Positions 1 through 6,243 of a stretch of 6,243 bases of DNA are shown here, one piece after another. Source of the DNA: an uncultured Lachnospiraceae bacterium (lineage in GTDB: Bacteria; Bacillota; Clostridia; Lachnospirales; Lachnospiraceae); contig CADBTO010000186.1 in the NCBI GenBank assembly GCA_902797565.1, positions 1 through 6,243 of the forward strand. Direction: 5' to 3'. A program made the translations under genes and the position numbers. The stretch's first letter is position 1; every line of letters begins with the position of its first letter. The notes beneath the pieces were generated by a model. That model did not search any database. It had not been told where the DNA came from and saw only the letters and a program-made list of their open reading frames with translations.

Positions 1-156
1 TATAATGAAAAGGGGGAGGAGCAGATCAAAGGCTACCTGGACCATTTCGGGCTGGACACGGGCTATATGGTCAGCTTTAATTTCAACCGGAAGAAGGTGC
101 CGGGCGTGGAGCGGGTGGAGATTGACGGGAAAGTATTGTTTGAAGCCGTGGTATGA
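1..156 (+). CDS. C-terminal end of an AAA-ATPase-like / PD-(D/E)XK nuclease family protein (5' partial)
   Basis: Only the last 51 codons are present, in frame from base 1 to a TGA at 154-156. The start lies outside the window. The peptide has a helix-like stretch (EEQIKGYLDHFGL), then a beta strand (TGYMVSFNF), a basic NRKK turn, and a final V-E-I-D-G-K hairpin ending in EAVV. I recognise this as the typical C-terminus of the large family with an N-terminal AAA-ATPase-like domain and a C-terminal PD-(D/E)XK nuclease-like domain (DUF1703), which is abundant and often multicopy in gut Clostridia and Bacteroides. The ATPase motifs and the nuclease catalytic residues would lie upstream, so activity cannot be judged here. 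The biological role of the family is poorly known; defence or mobile-DNA roles have been suggested but not settled. Its position just before dxr is unusual, because cdsA is the common neighbour there. The family call is from memory of the motif. Confidence 0.75.
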   Translation, partial: YNEKGEEQIKGYLDHFGLDTGYMVSFNFNRKKVPGVERVEIDGKVLFEAVV

Positions 157-215
157 AAGATAAATACACAACTTCGGGAGAAAGCGTGGGAGAAAAAGAG
201 GAGTTTTTAGGATGA
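153..215 (+). other. Possible 20-codon mini-ORF bridging the upstream gene and dxr
   Basis: An ATG at 153-155 overlaps the TGA (154-156) of the upstream gene. It opens a 20-codon frame that ends at TGA 213-215, itself overlapping the dxr ATG at 212-214. The peptide starts MKDKYTTSG and ends KEEFLG. It is hydrophilic and resembles no family I know. There is no strong Shine-Dalgarno sequence at the usual distance before its ATG, so any translation would rely on reinitiation after the upstream stop. It may be chance, or it may act as a coupling leader that carries ribosomes from the upstream gene to dxr. Confidence 0.15.
196..203 (+). promoter_or_regulatory. Ribosome binding site of dxr
   Basis: The purine run AAGAGGAG ends 8 bases before the ATG at 212 and 11 bases before a second in-frame ATG at 215. 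The spacing favours 212 as the start, though 215 would cost only one methionine. Confidence 0.7.
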
Positions 216-1369
216 TGAAAACGATATCAATATTGGGCAGTACCGGTTCGATCGGTACGCAGGCACTTTCTGTGATCGAGGAGATGGCAGGGAGTTTTCA
301 GGTGCTGTCTTTGTCCTGTGGGAAGAATATCCGGCTTTTGGGGGAACAGATCCGGAAATTTCATCCGAAGTTCGTGTCTGTGGAGGACGCAGGGGATGCG
401 AAAACGCTGGCGGAGGAATTTGCAGACTGGGATCTGGAAGTATCCTATGGAATGGATGGTCTGCTGGCAGCGGCACAGATGGGGGCGGACATCGTCTTGA
501 CTGCAGTTGTGGGGATGGTGGGAATCCGTCCGACAATCGCGGCGATAGAGAAAGGTTCGGATATTGCCCTTGCGAACAAGGAAACGATGGTTTGCGCAGG
601 GCATATTATACAGCCGATGGCAAGGGAGAAGGGTGTGAAAATCCTGCCGGTGGATTCGGAGCACTCTGCGATCTTCCAGTGCCTTCAGGGGAATGCAGAT
701 GCGGATATCAAGCGGATTTTGCTGACTGCTTCGGGCGGCCCGTTCCGTGGGAAAAGCTATGAGGAACTGGAACAGGTGAAGGTGGCAGACGCTTTGAAGC
801 ATCCGAACTGGAATATGGGCAGGAAGATCACGATAGATTCTGCTACGATGGTGAACAAGGGGCTGGAAGTCATGGAAGCGCGGTGGCTCTTTGATGTGCT
901 GCCGAACCGGATCCAGGTGGTTGTACATCCGGAGAGTATCATTCACAGTGCTATGGAGTTTGCGGATGGCGCGGTCATGGCACAGATGGGTCTGCCGGAT
1001 ATGCGGCTGCCAATCCATTACGCGCTCTGTTATCCGGAGCGTGGAGAATTGTCCGGGGAGCCGCTGGATCTCTTCTCGATCGGTGCGCTGCATTTTGAGC
1101 ATCCGGATTTGGAAACGTTTTTCGGGCTGCAGCTTGCGTTTGACGCGCTTTTGGCGGGAGGAAATGTGCCCGTTGTATATAATGCCGCAAATGAGGCGGC
1201 TGTGGCGCTGTTCCTGGGGGAGAAAATTGCTTTTACCCGGATTCCTGAACTGATCATGGAAGCAATGTCCGAGGTGGAGTTTATCCAGAATCCCGGTGTG
1301 GATGAGATCCTGCATACGGAGCAGCTGGCAAGGGCTTTTGTGGCGGAAGCAGTGGAGGAAGTTTTATGA
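212..1369 (+). CDS. dxr: 1-deoxy-D-xylulose 5-phosphate reductoisomerase
   Basis: This cytoplasmic enzyme rearranges and reduces 1-deoxy-D-xylulose 5-phosphate to 2-C-methyl-D-erythritol 4-phosphate with NADPH, the first committed step of the MEP isoprenoid pathway and the target of fosmidomycin. The product is 385 aa, normal for the family. The NADPH-binding loop GSTGSIG is at residues 9-15 and the conserved ALANKE at 119-124. The metal ligands are D148 and E150 in PVDSEHSA and E219 in NKGLE. Substrate-contacting residues S149, S174, H197, S210, N215 and K216 are all present, and the flexible loop keeps W200 and M202 (HPNWNMG). M264 lies in LPDMRLP. The C-terminal helical domain contains NAANEAAV (324-331). 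The numbering matches the E. coli enzyme with a constant offset. The stop overlaps the rseP start by ATGA, indicating translational coupling. The enzyme appears fully functional. Confidence 0.98.
   Translation: MMKTISILGSTGSIGTQALSVIEEMAGSFQVLSLSCGKNIRLLGEQIRKFHPKFVSVEDAGDAKTLAEEFADWDLEVSYGMDGLLAAAQMGADIVLTAVVGMVGIRPTIAAIEKGSDIALANKETMVCAGHIIQPMAREKGVKILPVDSEHSAIFQCLQGNADADIKRILLTASGGPFRGKSYEELEQVKVADALKHPNWNMGRKITIDSATMVNKGLEVMEARWLFDVLPNRIQVVVHPESIIHSAMEFADGAVMAQMGLPDMRLPIHYALCYPERGELSGEPLDLFSIGALHFEHPDLETFFGLQLAFDALLAGGNVPVVYNAANEAAVALFLGEKIAFTRIPELIMEAMSEVEFIQNPGVDEILHTEQLARAFVAEAVEEVL
240..258 (+). repeat. Short inverted repeat in the start of dxr
   Basis: GTACCG (240-245) and CGGTAC (253-258) are perfect 6-bp inverted arms around a 7-base loop, 28 bases after the dxr start codon. 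The arms encode part of the conserved NADPH-binding loop, so codon constraint may explain them. As RNA, a modest hairpin could form near the initiation region; there is no evidence that it does anything. Confidence 0.3.
1354..1359 (+). promoter_or_regulatory. Ribosome binding site of rseP inside the dxr 3' end
   Basis: GGAGGA, lying within the last codons of dxr, ends 6 bases before the rseP ATG at 1366. It supports that start even though the two genes overlap by four bases. Confidence 0.75.
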
Positions 1370-2403
1370 AGATTATTATTGCGCTGATCATATTCAGCCT
1401 GATTATCTGCTTTCATGAATTGGGGCATTTTTCTGTGGCCAAGTTCTTTGGTGTACGGGTGAATGAGTTTACGCTGGGACTGGGGCCCCAGCTCATCGGG
1501 GTGACGAAGGGGGAGACAACCTATTGCCTCAAGTTGTTGCCTTTCGGCGGCTCCTGTGTCATGGAAGGGGAGGATGAAGAAAGTGATGACGAACGTGCGT
1601 TCAGCAAAAAGCCTTTGTGGCAGAAATTCCTGATCGTGTTTGCAGGACCGTTTTTTAATTTCGTCCTGGCATTTTTTCTGTCGCTCATTCTGGTTGGGGC
1701 GACAGGCTATAACCCGCCCGTGCTGGAAGGCGTCATGGCGGATTCTCCGGCGGAACAGGCGGGGCTTGCGGCAGGGGATGAAGTGATTGCGATGAATGGC
1801 TACCGGGTGCATTTTTATAACGAAATCCGGATATACGGTTTCTTCCATCCGGGGCAGGAAGTGACCATGACATACAAGCGGGACGGGCAGATCACCAATG
1901 TCCGGGTTGAGCCGGTCTTGAACGAGGAGACGGGTTCTTATCTGTATGGCGTGATTGGCGCAAACGAGAACCGGAAGGGGAATTTCCTGGAAGTGGTGCA
2001 GTATTCCTGTTATGAGATTCGATATCAGGTCTATATGGTGGTGCAGAGCCTGAAGATGCTTTTTACGGGAAAGCTTTCATTGAATGATATGTCTGGACCG
2101 GTGGGGATTGTCAAGACCATCGGGGATACCTATGACCAGAGCATTGCGGTCAGCATTTTTTCGATGGCAATGTCCATGGTATCGATTGCGATTTTGATTT
2201 CTGCCAATCTGGGCGTGATGAATTTGATCCCGTTTCCGGCACTGGATGGTGGGCGGCTTTTGATCTTTATTATCGAGGGCATCATCCGCAGGAAGTTTCC
2301 GGAGAAGGTGGAGAACGCGATCAACGTGGCGGGCTTTGCAATCCTGATGCTGTTTATGGTGCTGATTATGGGGAATGATATCCGGAAGCTGTTTGTGGGG
2401 TAG
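1366..2403 (+). CDS. rseP: RIP metalloprotease RseP/RasP (site-2 protease family, M50)
   Basis: This is a membrane-embedded zinc protease that cuts transmembrane segments, in known relatives anti-sigma factors (RseA, RsiW), other membrane regulators and leftover signal peptides. At 345 aa it is the short, single-PDZ form usual in Clostridia. Membrane segment 1 (about 3-22) runs into the zinc motif HELGH at 17-21 with catalytic E18. A second hydrophobic segment (about 86-112) carries the GPFFN motif (94-98). One PDZ domain spans roughly 115-185 (DSPAEQAGLAAGDEVIAMNG). A third segment (about 262-288) leads into NLIPFPALDGG, where D294 is the third zinc ligand. A last segment covers about 315-336. 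An acidic stretch (67-77) lies between the first two segments. It overlaps dxr by ATGA and is 14 bases from ispG. In Bacillus the homologue also follows dxr, so the position is conserved. The physiological substrate in this organism is unknown. Confidence 0.97.
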   Translation: MKIIIALIIFSLIICFHELGHFSVAKFFGVRVNEFTLGLGPQLIGVTKGETTYCLKLLPFGGSCVMEGEDEESDDERAFSKKPLWQKFLIVFAGPFFNFVLAFFLSLILVGATGYNPPVLEGVMADSPAEQAGLAAGDEVIAMNGYRVHFYNEIRIYGFFHPGQEVTMTYKRDGQITNVRVEPVLNEETGSYLYGVIGANENRKGNFLEVVQYSCYEIRYQVYMVVQSLKMLFTGKLSLNDMSGPVGIVKTIGDTYDQSIAVSIFSMAMSMVSIAILISANLGVMNLIPFPALDGGRLLIFIIEGIIRRKFPEKVENAINVAGFAILMLFMVLIMGNDIRKLFVG

Positions 2404-2404
2404 A

Positions 2405-2412
2405 AAGGGGGG
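2405..2412 (+). promoter_or_regulatory. Ribosome binding site of ispG
   Basis: AAGGGGGG lies in the 14-base gap after the rseP stop and ends 5 bases before the ispG ATG at 2418. It is a G-rich variant of the Shine-Dalgarno sequence and fixes this start. Confidence 0.65.
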
Positions 2413-2417
2413 AAAAT

Positions 2418-3521
2418 ATGCAGATCAATCGAAAAAAGACCCGTGAAGTCCGGATTGGCACCGGGGAGCGGGCGGTGTGGATTGGAGGGGAGCATCCGAT
2501 CCGCATCCAGTCGATGACGAATACGAAGACAGCAGACGTTTCCAGTACTGTGGCGCAGATACATGAGCTGGAGCGGGAGGGCTGCGAGATCATCCGCTGC
2601 GCGGTGCCGGATATGGACGCGGCAGAGGCGCTGGCGGAAATTAAAGAAGCGATTCATATCCCGCTGGTGGCGGACATCCATTTTGATTACCGGCTTGCCC
2701 TGGCGGCGATGGAGCATGGTGCGGACAAGATCCGCATCAATCCGGGGAATATCGGGGACGCGGAAAAAGTCCGGGAAGTCGTGGAATGTGCGAAGGCGCG
2801 GCAGATTCCGATCCGGGTGGGCGTCAATTCGGGTTCGCTGGAAAAGGAACTGCTGGAAAAATATGGCGGGGTCACGGCGGAAGGGCTTTGCGAGTCTGCG
2901 CTCGAAAAGGCGCGGATGATCGAAGGGATGGGGTATGGGAATCTTGTCATCAGTATCAAGTCCTCAGATGTGCTGCTTTGTACAGATGCCCACGAGATTC
3001 TGTCCGGGGAAACGGACATTCCGCTGCATGTGGGGATTACCGAGGCGGGCGGGCTGATTCGGGGGAATATCAAGTCTGCAGTGGGGCTTGCCCTGATCCT
3101 TTCGCGAGGGATCGGGGATACCATCCGTGTATCACTGACAGGGGATCCTATTGAAGAAGTACGCGCGGCAAAGCAGATCCTGAAGTCACTGGGGCTGCGG
3201 AAAGGCGGCGTGGAAGTTGTTTCCTGCCCCACCTGCGGCAGGACGCAGATTGACCTGATCGGACTGGCAAACCAGACAGAGGAGATGATCCGGGAAGTAT
3301 CAGCGCAGTATCCCGGTCTGCAAAGCAGGGATCTGAAGATTGCGGTCATGGGCTGTGTGGTGAACGGGCCGGGTGAGGCGCGGGAAGCGGATTTTGGCAT
3401 CGCCGGCGGAAAAGGAGAAGGGCTTCTGATCAAAAACGGGCAGGTTGTGAAAAAGCTGCCGGAAGCGGAACTTCTGCCAGCACTTCGGGAAGAGCTGGCT
3501 GCCGCTGCAGAAGCTTCGTAG
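2418..3521 (+). CDS. ispG: 4-hydroxy-3-methylbut-2-enyl diphosphate synthase (IspG/GcpE)
   Basis: This iron-sulfur enzyme reductively opens 2-C-methyl-D-erythritol 2,4-cyclodiphosphate to give HMBPP, the penultimate MEP-pathway step, using electrons from a flavodoxin or ferredoxin. The product is 367 aa, within the usual range for the bacterial two-domain form (the plant and some other forms carry an extra insert). The N-terminal TIM barrel (about 1-260) shows QSMTNTKTAD (31-40), ADIHFDYRLA (85-94), KIRINPGN (104-111), RVGVNSGS (133-140) and TEAGG (208-212). The C-terminal reductase-like domain carries the [4Fe-4S] ligands C270 and C273 (SCPTCGRTQIDL), C313 (GCVVNGPGEA) and the fourth ligand E320. 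All are in register with the known pattern of three Cys and one Glu. It sits between rseP and polC, a place held by proS in Bacillus subtilis. The final Ala-rich tail (AAAAEAS) is unremarkable. Confidence 0.98.
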   Translation: MQINRKKTREVRIGTGERAVWIGGEHPIRIQSMTNTKTADVSSTVAQIHELEREGCEIIRCAVPDMDAAEALAEIKEAIHIPLVADIHFDYRLALAAMEHGADKIRINPGNIGDAEKVREVVECAKARQIPIRVGVNSGSLEKELLEKYGGVTAEGLCESALEKARMIEGMGYGNLVISIKSSDVLLCTDAHEILSGETDIPLHVGITEAGGLIRGNIKSAVGLALILSRGIGDTIRVSLTGDPIEEVRAAKQILKSLGLRKGGVEVVSCPTCGRTQIDLIGLANQTEEMIREVSAQYPGLQSRDLKIAVMGCVVNGPGEAREADFGIAGGKGEGLLIKNGQVVKKLPEAELLPALREELAAAAEAS

Positions 3522-3594
3522 ACGGGTGCAGGGATTGCTTTTTGTGCCGCGCTGTGGATGGATTACGTTTTAGGGACAGGGGGAGTATGGCCAT
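3522..3594. other. Intergenic spacer between ispG and polC
   Basis: These 73 bases hold no stem followed by a T-tract that would act as an intrinsic terminator, and no convincing -35/-10 pair. Read-through from ispG into polC is therefore likely. The only clear element is the polC ribosome binding site near its right end. Confidence 0.6.
3578..3585 (+). promoter_or_regulatory. Ribosome binding site of polC, with a decoy ATG after it
   Basis: AGGGGGAG ends 9 bases before the polC ATG at 3595. An out-of-frame ATG at 3587 lies only one base from the purine run, too close for efficient initiation, and opens a 15-codon frame. In the polC frame there is a stop at 3571 and no other start codon between it and 3595, so 3595 is the only good choice. 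Confidence 0.7.
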
Positions 3595-6243
3595 ATGGCA
3601 GCGAGAAATTTTTTTGATGTTTTTACAGAACTGAAAAAAGAAGGGCAATATGCGCCGGGGCTTTCTGATGCGCAGATTACAAAGATCGGGACCAGCCGGG
3701 ACCACCGGCTGGTGCGGATCTATCTGGAGAGCAGGATCCTGATTCCCAAAAGACGGATCTGGCGGTTGGAGCGCAGCATCCGGGAGAAGTATTTTGCGGA
3801 CGGGAAGACCCAGGTGCATATCATAGAGCATTTTACGCTGCCGCCGGTGTATACGCCGGAACGGCTATATGAAACCTATCAGGACAGCATTCTGGAAGAG
3901 ATCCGGGGACAGAGTGCTGTTCTTTTTCAGATGGTCAATCATGCAGATTTCGCGTTCTCAAATTCGGAAGAACAGGGGGCAGAGTTGCTTGTGACGCTGG
4001 AGGACAGTGCTTTGTCGCGGGAAATGGAAGATGAGGTCCTGCGTGCACTGGACAAAATCTTTTGTGACCGTTGCGGGCAGAAACTATTCATCCGGTTTGC
4101 ATACAAGGCACGGACCAGGCAGGATTATCTGGAGCGGGATGCAGAGAAGATAGCGCAGCGGATTGCGGAGATTTCGCAGCGGAACCAGAGAGTGAAAGAG
4201 GAAGATGCGGAGGCTGAGGAGGATGCAGGGGCATCCGGGGGAAGCGGGAAAGCGAAAAAAGAAGAGAAAAAGAAGAAGGGGGGCAAGGGCTTTTTCCATC
4301 GTCCGGAAATGGCGCAGCAGCGGGTGCTCTATGCCCAGCGGGATGTCCCGAAGAAACGCTTCCAGGGGCGGATCAACAATCCGAATGTCCTGTATGGCAG
4401 GGAGTTTCCGGAGGATCCGATCCCGATTGAGGAAATTACCGGGGATATGGGGGAGACGGCAATCCGGGGCCAGATACTGGATCTTGAGTATCGGCCGATC
4501 CGCGGGGAGAAATTTATCGCGGTCTTTCATATTACGGATTTTTCAGACACGATTTCCGGGAAGGTATTCCTGACGCAGGAGCAGAAAGCGGTTTTTGAAA
4601 CAAAAATTAAGAAAGGGGATTTTGTCAAGCTGCTGGGGAATGCTGCTTTTGACAGTTTTGATAAGGAAGTTTCGATCACATCCATCCGGGGCATTATGAA
4701 GTCTCCGGATTTTCGGGTGCTTCGGGAAGATGACGCACCGGAGAAACGTGTGGAACTGCACTGCCATACGAAGATGAGCGATATGGACGGGGTGTCCGAT
4801 GTGAAGGACATTATTAACACTGCCAAACGCTGGGGGCACAAGGCAATTGCGATCACGGACCATGGCGTGGTGCAGTCCTTTCCAGACGCAGCGCACTGTC
4901 TTTCCAAGGGGGATGATTTCAAAGTCATTTATGGCTGTGAGATTTATCTTGTGGATGACACAAAGCGGATCTGTACGGATGTACGGGGACAGAGTTTATC
5001 TGATACGTTCGTGGTCTTTGACATCGAGACGACGGGGCTGAATGCCGCGAAAGTCGAGATCATCGAGATTGGCGCGGTCAAGTTCCAGGATGGGAAGATC
5101 ACGGATCGTTTTTCAGAGTTTATCAATCCCGGCCGTCCCATCCCGTTTGAGATTGTGAACCTGACATCGATCACGGATGAGATGGTCGCTTCCGCGCCGG
5201 GTATTGAGGAGATTTTGCCGCGCTTTCGGGCATTTTGCGGGGATGCGGTGCTCGTGGCGCACAACGCGGATTTTGATACGGGCTGCGTGCGTGCGTGGTG
5301 CAAGCGTCTGGGTATTGACTGGTCATTTACTTATGTGGATACGGTGCCGATGGCAGGTTTTCTGCTGCCGCAGCTGAACCGTTTCAAGCTGGATACTGTG
5401 GCGAAGGAGTTGGATGTTGTATTAGCACACCATCACAGGGCGGTGGACGATGCGGAGTGTACGGCACTGATCTTCCAGAAATTCCTCGCCATGCTTGAAA
5501 AGCGGGGGATTACGGATCTGGAGGGGCTGAATGAGGCGGGGCGTATGGACGAGAATGCGATCCGCAAAGCCCATCCCAACCACTGTATCCTGCTTGCGAA
5601 GAACGATTTGGGACGGGTACATCTGTATGAACTGGTATCCCGTTCCCATATCCAGTACTTCCGGCAGAAACCGAAACTGCCGAAAAGCCTTGTGGATTCC
5701 TTGCGGGAGGGGCTGATCATTGGCTCTGCCTGTGAGGCGGGGGAGCTGTATCAGGCGATCCTGATGGGGAAAGATGATGCGGAAGTGGTGCGGATCGCGC
5801 AGTTTTATGATTACCTAGAAATCCAGCCCAACGGGAACAATGCGTTTATGCTGCGGACAAGCAAGTATGGCATTGAGAGTGAGGAAGATCTTTGCAATAT
5901 TTCACGGCGCATTGTGGATCTGGGGAAGAAGCTGGGGAAGCCGGTTGTGGCGACCTGTGATGTGCATTTTCTGAATCCGGAGGATGAGATCTACCGGCGG
6001 ATCATCCAGTTTTCGCAGAAGATGAAGGATGCGGACAGCCAGCCGCCGCTCTATCTGCATACGACAGAGGAGATGCTGGAGGAATTTAAGTATCTGGGGG
6101 AGGAGAAGGCCCAGGAGGTGGTTATCACCAATACCAATCTCATAGCTTCGATGATAGACAGGATATCTCCGGTCAGGCCGGACAAGTGTCCTCCGGTTAT
6201 CGAAAATTCCGATCAGATCCTCAGGGATATCTGTTATTCAAGA
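3595..6243 (+). CDS. polC: DNA polymerase III alpha subunit, Gram-positive type PolC (3' partial)
   Basis: This is the replicative DNA polymerase of low-GC Gram-positives, with built-in 3'-5' proofreading. The window holds the first 883 codons, about 60% of a protein that is usually some 1,430-1,530 aa. The frame has no stop. In order it contains: an N-terminal domain (about 1-195); a charged low-complexity linker (about 201-231); an OB-fold region (about 285-370); the first part of the PHP domain (about 386-455), with H389/H391 (ELHCHTKMSDMDG), D422/H423 (ITDHG) and E449; an inserted DEDDh exonuclease (about 470-630), with D476 and E478 (FDIETTGL), D559 (HNADFD), H614 and D619 (HHHRAVDDAE); and the rest of PHP (about 640-830), with H663 and CDVHFLNPED (788-797). 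The sequence ends in the linker leading to the palm, so the polymerase catalytic aspartates lie outside. The inserted exonuclease and N-terminal OB region distinguish PolC from DnaE. Both visible active sites look intact. Confidence 0.98.
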   Translation, partial: MAARNFFDVFTELKKEGQYAPGLSDAQITKIGTSRDHRLVRIYLESRILIPKRRIWRLERSIREKYFADGKTQVHIIEHFTLPPVYTPERLYETYQDSILEEIRGQSAVLFQMVNHADFAFSNSEEQGAELLVTLEDSALSREMEDEVLRALDKIFCDRCGQKLFIRFAYKARTRQDYLERDAEKIAQRIAEISQRNQRVKEEDAEAEEDAGASGGSGKAKKEEKKKKGGKGFFHRPEMAQQRVLYAQRDVPKKRFQGRINNPNVLYGREFPEDPIPIEEITGDMGETAIRGQILDLEYRPIRGEKFIAVFHITDFSDTISGKVFLTQEQKAVFETKIKKGDFVKLLGNAAFDSFDKEVSITSIRGIMKSPDFRVLREDDAPEKRVELHCHTKMSDMDGVSDVKDIINTAKRWGHKAIAITDHGVVQSFPDAAHCLSKGDDFKVIYGCEIYLVDDTKRICTDVRGQSLSDTFVVFDIETTGLNAAKVEIIEIGAVKFQDGKITDRFSEFINPGRPIPFEIVNLTSITDEMVASAPGIEEILPRFRAFCGDAVLVAHNADFDTGCVRAWCKRLGIDWSFTYVDTVPMAGFLLPQLNRFKLDTVAKELDVVLAHHHRAVDDAECTALIFQKFLAMLEKRGITDLEGLNEAGRMDENAIRKAHPNHCILLAKNDLGRVHLYELVSRSHIQYFRQKPKLPKSLVDSLREGLIIGSACEAGELYQAILMGKDDAEVVRIAQFYDYLEIQPNGNNAFMLRTSKYGIESEEDLCNISRRIVDLGKKLGKPVVATCDVHFLNPEDEIYRRIIQFSQKMKDADSQPPLYLHTTEEMLEEFKYLGEEKAQEVVITNTNLIASMIDRISPVRPDKCPPVIENSDQILRDICYSR
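3691..3713 (+). repeat. Perfect 9-bp GC-rich inverted repeat early in polC
   Basis: ACCAGCCGG (3691-3699) and CCGGCTGGT (3705-3713) are exact reverse complements around a 5-base loop (GACCA), 96 bases into polC (codons 33-40). As RNA this would be a stable hairpin. No T-tract follows, so it is not an ordinary intrinsic terminator. It may be chance in a GC-rich coding stretch, or it may influence translation or mRNA stability. Confidence 0.45.

Noticed and set aside
136..164. Possible promoter for dxr: TTGTTT (136-141), 17-base spacer, GATAAA (159-164)
   Set aside because: Spacing is ideal but only three and four of six bases match the sigma-A consensus, and the -35 lies inside the upstream coding region. 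Too weak to call without a mapped transcript start.
227..1315. A 362-codon open frame on the minus strand opposite dxr
   Set aside because: It lies entirely within dxr, which has all its catalytic residues. The antisense peptide is rich in Arg, His, Cys and Gln with no recognisable domain, as expected from the codon bias of the true gene.
1480..1491. 12-base perfect palindrome CTGGGGCCCCAG in rseP
   Set aside because: A palindrome of this length is expected about once by chance in a window of this size, and it lies within conserved coding sequence with no repeat copies seen.
1030..1848. A 272-codon minus-strand frame across the dxr/rseP junction
   Set aside because: It covers two well-supported genes on the opposite strand and shows no family motif or good ribosome binding site, so it is an artefact of codon composition.
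2687..3433. A 248-codon minus-strand frame opposite ispG
   Set aside because: The peptide is Ser/Pro/Ile-rich low-complexity sequence, the mirror of ispG codons, with no domain.
3522..3594. Terminator between ispG and polC
   Set aside because: The spacer has a short T run near 3539-3545 but no stable stem just before it, so an intrinsic terminator is not supported.
4205..4573. A 122-codon plus-strand frame with a Lys/Arg-rich start inside polC
   Set aside because: It is a frame-shifted reading of the charged PolC linker and OB region. The basic stretch comes from the A- and G-rich linker codons, and polC is continuous across it.

Overview
The window is a stretch of a core bacterial operon, most likely from a Gram-positive anaerobe of the Clostridia, probably a Lachnospiraceae member. 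This rests on four things: a PolC-type (Gram-positive) DNA polymerase III alpha subunit, the gene order dxr-rseP-ispG-polC, strong purine-rich ribosome binding sites, and moderately GC-rich codon use (many CGG, GCG, CTG and ATC codons). The genus cannot be fixed from the sequence alone. Every gene reads on the + strand.

Layout: bases 1-156 hold the last 51 codons of a gene resembling the C-terminus of the AAA-ATPase-like / PD-(D/E)XK nuclease family. A 55-base gap (157-211) follows, containing a possible 20-codon mini-ORF that overlaps both neighbours by ATGA. Next come dxr (212-1369), rseP (1366-2403, overlapping dxr by ATGA) and ispG (2418-3521, 14 bases after rseP). After a 73-base spacer without a convincing terminator comes polC (from 3595), which runs off the right edge after 883 codons.

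Function: Dxr and IspG catalyse the second and the penultimate steps of the non-mevalonate (MEP) isoprenoid pathway, which supplies undecaprenyl phosphate for wall synthesis as well as other prenyl products. RseP is an intramembrane site-2 metalloprotease that cleaves membrane-embedded substrates such as anti-sigma factors and signal-peptide remnants. PolC is a replicative polymerase with its own proofreading exonuclease. The three complete genes and the visible part of polC all keep their key catalytic residues, with no frameshift or internal stop. The tight spacing suggests one transcription unit from dxr to polC.

I found no mobile element, CRISPR array, tRNA, rRNA or riboswitch, and no convincing novel system. 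The points most worth a second look are the accessory AAA-ATPase-type gene directly upstream of dxr, where cdsA usually sits, the double-ATGA mini-ORF joining the two, a perfect 9-bp hairpin early in polC, and a strongly charged linker inside PolC.
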